Source: SCUN01 sp964343975 (GTDB lineage: Bacteria; Acidobacteriota; Vicinamibacteria; Vicinamibacterales; SCN-69-37). From it: 12,183 bases of DNA. Shown here piece by piece: positions 5,894-12,183 of the stretch. Position 1 is the stretch's first letter, and each line of letters starts with the position of its first letter. The DNA lies in the NCBI GenBank assembly GCA_964343975.1, contig CAYFLU010000101.1, positions 1 to 12,183 on the forward strand, written 5' to 3'. The notes under the pieces were generated by a model. The model ran no database searches, was not told the origin of the DNA, and saw nothing but the letters and a program-made list of their open reading frames with translations. The position numbers were made by a program, and so were the translations under genes.

Positions 5894-7770
5894 GCGGGGA
5901 ACGCCATCGTGAATGATGCCCCGGCGCCCGGCGTGGACGTGACGCTGACGCGGCCGCCATGCGCTTCGGCAATGCCTTTCACGAGCGAGAGGCCGAGGCC
6001 GTTGCCGTGGATCTGTTGTTCCTTGGCGTCGCGCCCGCGATAGAACGCGTCGAAGAGGTGCGGCAGATCCGCCGGGTCGATGCCGCGCCCGCGATCGGTC
6101 ACCGTCACGTGCACTTCCGCGCGACCGCCGGGCCCGGTGCCCGCGGCCACGCGCACGCCGAGCCAGCGGCCGTCACTGCCGTATTTGAGCGCATTCCCGA
6201 TCAGGTTCTGCAATGCGCGCCGGTACGACGCGTCGTCGAGCGGCACCTCGAGCGCGGCGTCGGGCGCGTCGAGTTCCACCGTGCATCCGGTGTCGCGAAT
6301 GAGGTCGGCGCACGAGCTCACGACGTCGCGCGTGATGGCCACTATGTCGCAGGGCGCCGTCTGGAGTTGGCGCTTCGCATCCGACAGGCCGGCGTACGAC
6401 AGCACCTGTTCCACCATGTCGCTGAGGCGCCGGCCCTCGGCGTCGATCAGCTCGCCGTACTTCTTCGCCTGCGCCGGCTCGTGCACGATGCCGGCCGACA
6501 GGTTTTGCGCCGCCGAACGGATCACCGCGAGGGGCGTGCGCAGTTCATGCGACACCGTGGCGACGAAATCCATCTGCTGCGCCGCGAGCCGCTGCGCGCG
6601 CTGGGCGTTGATCGAGATCAAGACCACGCTCACGGCGAGCACGGCAAGCACGCCGAAGCTGAGCGAGAGATTGCGCCGGCGGGCCTTGGTCACGGCGGCT
6701 TCGAGCGAGCCGTCGGGATGCTGCAGCACGAGCCGCCACGCGCTCGCGCCGAAGACCACGTTGGCGGCCGTCGTGCTGACTTTCTCGCCGCGGTTTGTGT
6801 CGACCACGATCGAGAACCGTCCCGATGAATTGGAGAGCGTGGCGCTCGGCAGCGCCGGCATCGGCATGCCGGCGACGGTCGCCGCGCTCTGCCGTAAGGC
6901 GATCACGTCTTTGATGACATCCGTGCGCACGCCGAAGAAGCCGACCGACGCGTCGGGCTCCTTGCCGATCATTTCGGCCGGCGTTTGCACGGTCGTGAAG
7001 AACGGCTGGTTCGGCGTCTGCGTCTCCGACACCGCCACGCGGTAGTCGTTGCTGAAGTGCCGCGCCACGAGCTCGGGCAGGATCGTCTGCACGAGCACGC
7101 GGCGATCGAGTTCGACGATGACGTTGGCCGGGCCGATGCGGAAGGCGATGGCGCGGGCGGCCAGCGCGCTCGGCAGTGACGGCATCAGCGGTGTGGCCGA
7201 CTGGACCGGAATCACGAGCGCGGGCACGCTGGCGACCACCGGCGAGCCGGAGACGGTCACGAACCGAATGGCGCTGCTGATGCCCGCGACCGCGCTGTGC
7301 TCGATGTTCGGCACCACGCGTTCGCGCACGGGCGCGAGCTCGGCCGGCCAGGTGATTGCGCGAAAGCCGCGCGCGCCCGGATCGAACTGACGCAGCAGCG
7401 CCGGCGCCGCCGGCCCCTCGCCCATCGGGGCGGCTGGAGCGGCGCTGATGTAGATGTTCTGCACGAGCTGCGGATAGTGCGCCGCCGCGCGCCACGTGTC
7501 GTAGCGCTCCGCGAACGTGCCCCACTGCTCGCCGCTCACGATCGCATCGTCGACCTGGAAGGCGCTGTAGATGCGGCTGATCTCGCGGTCGAAGTCTTCG
7601 GCGAAGTCGCGTGCGCGCTGGTTGAGCGTGGCGCGCAGGCGATCGCGCTCGGATTCACTGACCTGGCCGAGCCACTTGTACTGAAAGAAGGCGAGCACGC
7701 CGAGCAACACGACGAGCAGCACGAGGCCCGCCGGCCAGAGCAGTGCGGTCGTGGACGAGCGGCGCGCCAT
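5890..7770 (-). CDS. Sensor histidine kinase with large periplasmic domain
   Basis: A 626-residue membrane kinase, first gene of a two-gene operon with the response regulator. TM1 is at about 9-32, a periplasmic region of about 335 residues (33-367) follows, and TM2 is at about 368-387. The HisKA H-box, FVATVSHELRTPL (His408), comes only about 20 residues after TM2, so there is no room for a HAMP domain. The ATPase domain is complete: N-box NLIGNALKYG (Asn526), G1 DRGRGI (Asp559), F-box FDAFYRG (573-579), G2 HGNGLGLSL (588-596). I do not recognise the periplasmic domain by eye. The frame is open upstream to 8091, but that part has no family character and ends across the divergent gene's start; ATG 7770 places TM1 at the N-terminus. 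It is divergent from the secreted-protein/receptor operon, which suggests it controls that operon. Confidence 0.93.
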   Translation of the reverse strand: MARRSSTTALLWPAGLVLLVVLLGVLAFFQYKWLGQVSESERDRLRATLNQRARDFAEDFDREISRIYSAFQVDDAIVSGEQWGTFAERYDTWRAAAHYPQLVQNIYISAAPAAPMGEGPAAPALLRQFDPGARGFRAITWPAELAPVRERVVPNIEHSAVAGISSAIRFVTVSGSPVVASVPALVIPVQSATPLMPSLPSALAARAIAFRIGPANVIVELDRRVLVQTILPELVARHFSNDYRVAVSETQTPNQPFFTTVQTPAEMIGKEPDASVGFFGVRTDVIKDVIALRQSAATVAGMPMPALPSATLSNSSGRFSIVVDTNRGEKVSTTAANVVFGASAWRLVLQHPDGSLEAAVTKARRRNLSLSFGVLAVLAVSVVLISINAQRAQRLAAQQMDFVATVSHELRTPLAVIRSAAQNLSAGIVHEPAQAKKYGELIDAEGRRLSDMVEQVLSYAGLSDAKRQLQTAPCDIVAITRDVVSSCADLIRDTGCTVELDAPDAALEVPLDDASYRRALQNLIGNALKYGSDGRWLGVRVAAGTGPGGRAEVHVTVTDRGRGIDPADLPHLFDAFYRGRDAKEQQIHGNGLGLSLVKGIAEAHGGRVSVTSTPGAGASFTMAFPA

Positions 7771-7785
7771 GCTCGGAGCATAGCA
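7771..7785 (-). promoter_or_regulatory. Extended -10 promoter giving a leaderless kinase mRNA
   Basis: On the minus strand TGCTATGCT (7785-7777) fits an extended -10 (TG-n-TATnnT). Exactly 6 nt then separate the hexamer from ATG at 7770, so the predicted +1 is the first base of the start codon. No Shine-Dalgarno and no good -35 are seen. Confidence 0.5.
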
Positions 7786-7819
7786 CCCGGGTTTCGCGCG
7801 CTTTCGGGGCTTCCGGCCC

Positions 7820-7868
7820 TTAACAATCTCTTTGCGTGCGGTTAACCACGTCTCGACGACTGCTTGCC
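7820..7868 (+). promoter_or_regulatory. Five 11-bp-phased TTnnC-like blocks, candidate response-regulator operator
   Basis: TTAAC (7820), TTTGC (7831), TTAAC (7842), TCGAC (7853) and TTGCC (7864) begin exactly 11 bp apart, each followed by a 6-nt spacer. Tandem direct repeats with about 11-bp spacing are how OmpR/PhoB-type regulators bind DNA. The array lies in the 151-bp gap between the sensor kinase gene and the receptor operon. Block similarity is loose apart from the two identical TTAAC units 22 bp apart, so chance is possible. Confidence 0.4.
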
Positions 7869-7910
7869 ACAGTAGTTCCGTCAAACAGGGCAGAACGACA
7901 ACGACGGAGC

Positions 7911-7916
7911 GGAGGA
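7911..7916 (+). promoter_or_regulatory. Shine-Dalgarno GGAGGA for the secreted Met-rich protein
   Basis: GGAGGA lies 5 nt before ATG at 7922 and 14 nt before the next in-frame ATG at 7931. It therefore fixes the start at 7922 and rules out the open frame that extends upstream to 7832. Confidence 0.75.
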
Positions 7917-7921
7917 CTCCC

Positions 7922-8878
7922 ATGAGTGTGATGACACGGGTTCTGGCAGGCACGGGTGTGGTGGTGATGGCGGCAGGGTCGCTGCTGTTCGCGCAGGGCG
8001 GCGACGCGGCCAAGGTCGTCGCCGACATGCGCGCGGCCCTGGGCGGCGAGGCGAAGCTCGCGGCCATCAAGACGATCTCCGCGAGCGGCAATGCGATGCG
8101 CGCGCAAGGCGAGACGTCGGTGGGCGGCGACTACGAGATGGTCGCGGAACTGCCCGACAAGTTCTACACGCGCCGCGTGGCCGCCCAAACGCCGATGGGC
8201 AACATCGTCATCAAGCAAGGCTTCAACGGCGACGGCATGATCATGGACACGGAGCAGCCGTCGATGCCCGGCGGCGGCATGATGCTCCGCTTCGGCGGCC
8301 CCGGCGCCAACGCCACGCCCGAGCAGCAGGCCGAGAGCAAGAAGCAGCAGGTCGAGACCAGCAAGCAGGAGTTCGCACGGATGGCGCTCGGGATGTTCGG
8401 CGCGACGCCCGGGAGCGTGCCGGTGCAGTTCACGTATGCCGGCACCGCGGATGCGCCGGATGGCAAGGCCGACATCCTCGACGTGAAGGGATCGGGCACG
8501 TTCGCCGGCAAGTTGTTCGTCGATCAGAAGTCGCACCTGCCGATCATGTTCAGCTGGATGGGGAAGGAGCCGATCATGGTCACGGCCGGCGGGCCCGGTG
8601 GCGGCGTGCAGACGATCACGCGCTCGGGCGGCAGCATGTCGCAGGCGGACATGGACAAGATGATGGCCGACGCGGAAGCCCGCATGAAGGCCGCCGAAGC
8701 CAATCGCAAGATGGTGGAGTTCCGCGTGTACTACGCGGACTTCAAGACGGTGGATGGCGTGAAGCTGCCGCACAAGTTCCAGCAGTCGGTGGCCGGCGCG
8801 GCGTCGACTGAAATCACGATCGACAAGTTCAAGCTCAACCCGAAGCTCGACGCGAAGCAGTTCGAGATCGCGAAGTAA
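7922..8878 (+). CDS. Secreted Met-rich protein of unknown function, receptor-operon paralogue A
   Basis: 318 residues with a Sec signal peptide (hydrophobic 8-23, likely cleavage near LLFAQ, 22-25). The mature N-terminus has LGGEAKLAAIKT (40-51), then a G-x-x-MR strand, and later KADILDVKG (182-190) and SHLPIMFSW (204-212). The mixed beta-strand pattern suggests a LolA/outer-membrane-lipoprotein-sorting-like periplasmic fold, but that is inference. Methionine is frequent (23 of 318), clustered at 106-121 around a Gly-rich loop and at 239-264 in a charged, probably helical segment. A Gln/Lys-rich stretch (134-148) may be a helix. The TonB-dependent receptor follows after 9 bp, so they are co-transcribed. 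A clear paralogue follows the receptor at 11592. A role as periplasmic or outer-membrane partner of the receptor is likely; the ligand is unknown. Confidence 0.85.
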   Translation: MSVMTRVLAGTGVVVMAAGSLLFAQGGDAAKVVADMRAALGGEAKLAAIKTISASGNAMRAQGETSVGGDYEMVAELPDKFYTRRVAAQTPMGNIVIKQGFNGDGMIMDTEQPSMPGGGMMLRFGGPGANATPEQQAESKKQQVETSKQEFARMALGMFGATPGSVPVQFTYAGTADAPDGKADILDVKGSGTFAGKLFVDQKSHLPIMFSWMGKEPIMVTAGGPGGGVQTITRSGGSMSQADMDKMMADAEARMKAAEANRKMVEFRVYYADFKTVDGVKLPHKFQQSVAGAASTEITIDKFKLNPKLDAKQFEIAK

Positions 8879-8887
8879 GAGGACACC

Positions 8888-11515
8888 ATGACGCAGCGGT
8901 GGTCATTCGTCCTTGCGCTATTCGTGTGCCTTGCGGCGCCCGCGGCGGCCCAGATCGACCGCGGCGCGACGTTGAAAGTGACGGTGGTCGATCAGACCGG
9001 CGGCGTGTTGCCGAATGCCACCGTGACGATCGTCGGCCAGGAATCGGCCACGAGCGGCGTTACGCTTGCGCCGGCGACGGCATCGGCCCAGGGCCTCGCG
9101 CTCTTCGAGCACCTGGTACCCGGGAAGTACACGGTGACGGCGTCGTTCGACGGCTTCGAGACCGTTGCGGTGAAAGACGTCCGCGTGAAGGCGAGCGACA
9201 ACACGCAGAAGGTCACGCTGCCGCTAAAGAAGGTCGACGAACTGCTCACCGTCGGGCGCGACAAGCAGACGGCCGCGCTCGATCCGCAGGGCGCGGCGTT
9301 CTCCACCGTGCTCACGCGCGAGCAGATTGCCGCGCTGCCGGATGATCCCGACGAGATGGAAGCGGCGCTCAAGGCCATGTCGCCGCCTGGCGCGAGCCTG
9401 CGCATCGACGGCTTCAGCGGCGGCAAGCTGCCGCCGAAGTCGCAGATTCGCTCCATCCGCCTGCCGCGCATGGACATGATGGCCGCGCAGAACCACGGCG
9501 GCATGAACGGCATGATGTTCATCGACGTCATGACCGGCCCCGGTCTCGGCGGGTTCCGTGGCAGCACGGACATGACGTTCCGGGACGATGCGCTGAATGC
9601 GAAGAATCCGTTCACGCCGACGAAGGGGGATGAGCAGTTGCGGCAGTACGGCCTCAGCCTCAACGGGCCGATCCAGGCCGGCACGTCGTCGTACGCGTTC
9701 AGCGTGAACGGCGGCACGGACTATCAATCCAACAATCTTCTCGCGGCCACGCCCGACGGCACGGTCGCGCAGGCGGTGCGTCAGCCGTCGGATCGCTTTT
9801 CGCTCAACGCCCGCGCTGACCTGGGCCTCACACCGGATCACGCGCTGCGCGCGACGTTTGCGCGCAACACGTTCAATCGACGCAATCTCGGCGTGGGCGG
9901 CTTCAATCTCGCCGGCACGGCGTATCGACAGACGAGCGCCGACAACACGTTCCGGCTGTCGGAGAACGGGCCGCTCGGCAAGCGGTTCTTCACCGAATCG
10001 CGGCTTCAGTTGCGGTGGGCCGACACCGCGTCGTTCTCGTCGGTGGAAGCGCCGACGATCCGCGTGAACGACGCGTTCACATCGGGCGGTGCGCAGCAGG
10101 CCGGTGGCGATCATCGGCTCGAGTTCGAGGCCGCCACGGATCTCGACTACGTGCACGGCGTGCACTCGATGCGCGCGGGTCTGTTGCTCGAGGGCGGGCG
10201 GTACCGCTCCGACGTGTCGTCGAACTACCTCGGCACGTTCACGTTTGCGAGCCTCGGCGACTATCTGGCCGGCAAGCCGGCCAGCTACACGCGGCGCACC
10301 GGCGATCCGAACGTGAGTTACACCAACCTCCAGGCCGGCGTGTACGTGCAGGACGACTGGCGTGTGCACAAGAGCACGCTCCTGAGTCTGGGCCTGCGCT
10401 ACGAAGCGCAGTCGCTCCTCAAGGATCAGCGCAACTTCTCGCCGCGCGCATCGGTGAGCTGGGTGCCGTTCAAGGACGGCAAGACGACGATCCGCGCCGG
10501 CATCGGGTACTTCAACGACTGGCTCGGCACGTCGACGTACGAGCAGACGCTGCGTGTGGATGGCTTCAAACAACGTGAGCTCAATATCTTGTCTCCGTCG
10601 TATCCCGATCCCGGCACCACCGGCGTCACCGCGGCGACGAATCGCTATGTGCTGGCCGACGGCCTCACGCTCCCCGACAGCCTCAGCGCGAACGTCGGCA
10701 TCGACCGGCAGGTCACTGACTGGTTCCGCTTCAACGTCGGCTACACCTATCGCAAGGGCCTGCACATGCTGCGCGGGCGCAATCTCAACGCGCCAGTGAA
10801 CGGCGTGCGGCCGGATGCAAACTTCGCCAACGTCGTGGAGGTCGTGAACGACGCGGCGCAGCGCGTGCACTCGGTGAACGTCGGCGCGAACGTCATCGCG
10901 CTCAACTGGAAGCGCACGATCTTCTTTGTGAACTACAACTACACCCGCGCCGAGTCGAACAGCACGGGTCCATTCTCGCTCCCGGCCAACGGCGACGATC
11001 TCTCCACCGAATGGGGCCCGCTCACGCCGACCCACCGGTTGCAGGGTCAGTTCAACATGGCGCCGTTCACCAACCTCAGCCTCAGCGTGAACTTCCGTGC
11101 GCAGTCGGGCACGCCGTACAACATGACGACGGGCCGCGACGACAATCGGGATGGCGTGTTCAATGACCGGCCCTCGGGCGTCTCGCGTAATTCGCTGTGG
11201 ACGCCGGGGCAGTGGGACATTGGCGGTCGGCTCAACTACGTCATCGGCATCGGCACGCGCGCGCAGGCCGGCGGCGCGGGCCCGCAAGGCGTGATGATCG
11301 TGATGGGCGGTGGACCGGGCGGTCCGCAGGGTGGATTCGGCGGCGGCGCGGAGAATGCGCGCTACCAGATCAATTTGTATGTGGCTGTGTCGAACCTGAC
11401 CAACCACAACAACTACATCGGGTACTCCGGGGTACTCACCTCCCAGTTCTTCGGACAAGCGACGAATGTCGCGAATCCGCGCAAGGTCGAGCTCGGCGTG
11501 CGATTTGGTTTCTAA
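8888..11515 (+). CDS. Oar-like TonB-dependent receptor with carboxypeptidase-regulatory-like domain
   Basis: An 875-residue outer-membrane beta-barrel, presumably for uptake or export of a large or scarce substrate. A Sec signal peptide (1-21, AAA|Q) precedes a carboxypeptidase-regulatory-like Ig fold (about 27-113, with TVVDQTGGVLPNATVTI and PGKYTVTASFDGFE). A plug-like region (about 130-235) contains IDGFSGGKLPPKSQIR, a form common in Oar-like receptors. The following segment, usually polar/aromatic in relatives I recall, is Met/His-rich here (195-215, eight Met/His). A long barrel follows, ending in VELGVRFGF with terminal Phe, the usual beta-signal. A Gly/Pro-rich insertion (about 794-821) sits before the last strands. 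The start has an AGAGGA site a few nt upstream and lies 9 bp after the preceding gene. No obvious TonB box was found. Confidence 0.92.
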   Translation: MTQRWSFVLALFVCLAAPAAAQIDRGATLKVTVVDQTGGVLPNATVTIVGQESATSGVTLAPATASAQGLALFEHLVPGKYTVTASFDGFETVAVKDVRVKASDNTQKVTLPLKKVDELLTVGRDKQTAALDPQGAAFSTVLTREQIAALPDDPDEMEAALKAMSPPGASLRIDGFSGGKLPPKSQIRSIRLPRMDMMAAQNHGGMNGMMFIDVMTGPGLGGFRGSTDMTFRDDALNAKNPFTPTKGDEQLRQYGLSLNGPIQAGTSSYAFSVNGGTDYQSNNLLAATPDGTVAQAVRQPSDRFSLNARADLGLTPDHALRATFARNTFNRRNLGVGGFNLAGTAYRQTSADNTFRLSENGPLGKRFFTESRLQLRWADTASFSSVEAPTIRVNDAFTSGGAQQAGGDHRLEFEAATDLDYVHGVHSMRAGLLLEGGRYRSDVSSNYLGTFTFASLGDYLAGKPASYTRRTGDPNVSYTNLQAGVYVQDDWRVHKSTLLSLGLRYEAQSLLKDQRNFSPRASVSWVPFKDGKTTIRAGIGYFNDWLGTSTYEQTLRVDGFKQRELNILSPSYPDPGTTGVTAATNRYVLADGLTLPDSLSANVGIDRQVTDWFRFNVGYTYRKGLHMLRGRNLNAPVNGVRPDANFANVVEVVNDAAQRVHSVNVGANVIALNWKRTIFFVNYNYTRAESNSTGPFSLPANGDDLSTEWGPLTPTHRLQGQFNMAPFTNLSLSVNFRAQSGTPYNMTTGRDDNRDGVFNDRPSGVSRNSLWTPGQWDIGGRLNYVIGIGTRAQAGGAGPQGVMIVMGGGPGGPQGGFGGGAENARYQINLYVAVSNLTNHNNYIGYSGVLTSQFFGQATNVANPRKVELGVRFGF

Positions 11516-11552
11516 GTAGATTCGCGCGCCCAAATATTTCCCCATCCAAACG

Positions 11553-11585
11553 TGCTCCCCGTCCGTCTAACAGCGGCGGGGAGCA
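11553..11585 (+). promoter_or_regulatory. Hairpin that sequesters the ribosome binding site of the downstream gene
   Basis: TGCTCCCCG (11553-11561) pairs perfectly with CGGGGAGCA (11577-11585) around a 15-nt loop. The 3' arm contains GGGGAG (11578-11583), the only Shine-Dalgarno-like site for the GTG at 11592 (8-nt spacing). The 5' arm therefore acts as an anti-Shine-Dalgarno. No T-run follows, so it is not a standard intrinsic terminator. It could limit translation of the third gene relative to the receptor, or respond to temperature or a bound factor. Confidence 0.55.
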
Positions 11586-11591
11586 ATCACA

Positions 11592-12183
11592 GTGCGATTA
11601 CGGCGAGCGTGGCTCGCGGTCGGCCTTGGGCTGATCGCGGGGATGGGAGGGGTGCGTGCGCAGGGTCCGGACGCGACCGCGGTGTTGACCGCGGCGCGGA
11701 AGGCGCTCGGCGGAGAATCGCGGATCAGCGCGATCAAGACCCTGGTGATTCAGGGTGAGACCCGACAGGTGCGAGGCGACAACCTCGTGCCGATCGTCTT
11801 CGAGATCAACATCGAGTTGCCGGATCGCTACGCGCGTCGCGATGAGACGCCGGCGGTCGAAAGCGGATACTCCACAGCAGGATTCAGCGGCGCAGATCTC
11901 GTCCTGCTGCCCGCGCCGGCGACGCCACCGCCCGCGCCGCAGCGCGCGACGCGCGTGGCTGCACTGAAACAGGACGTGCAGCGGTGGTGGCTCGGCATGT
12001 TCGCCGGCGCCTTTCCCGCGCAGCCGCTCGAGTTCACGCGCCTCGGCATCGCGGAGTCGCCGCAGGGCAAAGCCGATGTCATCGAGGCCAAGGGCGAGGG
12101 CGGTTTCGCCGCCCGCATCCTGATCAATCAAGACTCGCATCTGCCCGTGATGCTCACGTGGACGCCCGCGCCGCCGGCGGCGC
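11592..12183 (+). CDS. Secreted protein, receptor-operon paralogue B (partial, runs off right edge)
   Basis: The frame starts at GTG 11592, the first start codon after an in-frame TAA at 11568-11570, and stays open to the window end (197 residues visible). It begins with a Sec signal peptide: basic RLRR, hydrophobic 7-21, likely cleavage after VRA. It is clearly related to the protein at 7922. Shared blocks include LGGESRISAIKT (39-50) against LGGEAKLAAIKT, ELPDRYARR (75-83) against ELPDKFYTRR, LGMF (134-137), the block SPQGKADVIEAKG (156-168), and SHLPVMLTW (182-190) against SHLPIMFSW. In place of the Met/Gly-rich loop it has a shorter Pro/Ala-rich stretch (107-119), and Met is rare. It lies 76 bp after the receptor, with its ribosome binding site in a hairpin. 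Function is unknown; it is probably a second periplasmic partner of the receptor. Confidence 0.82.
   Translation, partial: MRLRRAWLAVGLGLIAGMGGVRAQGPDATAVLTAARKALGGESRISAIKTLVIQGETRQVRGDNLVPIVFEINIELPDRYARRDETPAVESGYSTAGFSGADLVLLPAPATPPPAPQRATRVAALKQDVQRWWLGMFAGAFPAQPLEFTRLGIAESPQGKADVIEAKGEGGFAARILINQDSHLPVMLTWTPAPPAA

Noticed and set aside
3767..6043. 758-codon plus-strand open frame across 3767-6043
   Set aside because: It runs antisense to the oxidoreductase and the response regulator, both with intact family motifs, and its own sequence is low-complexity Arg/Ala/His.
7771..8091. N-terminal extension of the sensor kinase to 8091
   Set aside because: It would place the first membrane helix over 110 residues in and run through the divergent gene's ribosome binding site and signal peptide. 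ATG 7770 has its own extended -10.
9224..11545. 773-codon open frame on the minus strand opposite the receptor
   Set aside because: It is Arg/Ala/His-rich with no domain motif and mirrors the receptor gene, whose signal peptide, domains and beta-signal are clear. Long antisense frames are expected in GC-rich DNA.
11553..11585. Intrinsic terminator after the receptor gene
   Set aside because: The stem is strong, but the following bases (AATCACAG) contain no T-run, and the minus-strand flank has none either.
1..12183. CRISPR array, tRNA, rRNA, transposase or phage genes
   Set aside because: I looked on both strands and saw no spaced direct repeats of CRISPR size, no cloverleaf-like sequence, no rRNA signature and no transposase or integrase motifs.

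Overview
The window looks like a compact, GC-rich bacterial chromosome segment. It most resembles Acidobacteriota, possibly a Vicinamibacteria-type organism. That placement is an inference from three things: an Oar-like TonB-dependent receptor with an N-terminal carboxypeptidase-regulatory-like domain, polytopic and hybrid histidine kinases, and very tight packing of genes on both strands. I see no rRNA, tRNA, CRISPR array, insertion sequence or phage gene.

Layout. Positions 1-92 (minus) hold the first 30 residues of a membrane-anchored protein, followed by a 229-bp gap. Positions 322-1215 (plus) encode an SGNH/GDSL-type hydrolase lipoprotein, whose last 17 bp overlap the convergent gene 1199-3352 (minus), a hybrid histidine kinase with many membrane segments and a degraded receiver domain. 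Divergent from the kinase is a small four-helix membrane protein (3387-3749), which overlaps the tail of a PIG3-type quinone oxidoreductase (3710-4711, minus). Divergent from that is a second small membrane protein (4737-5171). Positions 5189-7770 (minus) form a two-gene operon: a sensor kinase with a large periplasmic domain, then an OmpR/PhoB-type response regulator, joined by an ATGA overlap.

From 7922 to the right edge, on the plus strand, runs an apparent operon: a secreted Met-rich protein, an 875-residue TonB-dependent receptor, and a paralogue of the first protein that runs off the window. The third gene starts with GTG and has no stop inside the window, so it is easy to miss. The two paralogues share several sequence blocks and flank the receptor.

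How it may work together (inference): the sensor kinase/regulator pair is divergent from the secreted protein/receptor operon. The 151-bp gap between them holds five TTnnC-like blocks spaced exactly 11 bp apart, the spacing used by OmpR/PhoB-type regulators. The pair may therefore sense an envelope or substrate signal and control the receptor operon. The start of the third operon gene has its ribosome binding site buried in a 9-bp hairpin. Elsewhere, several divergent genes have no Shine-Dalgarno sequence and have -10-like hexamers 6-12 nt before the start codon, which suggests leaderless or nearly leaderless transcripts.
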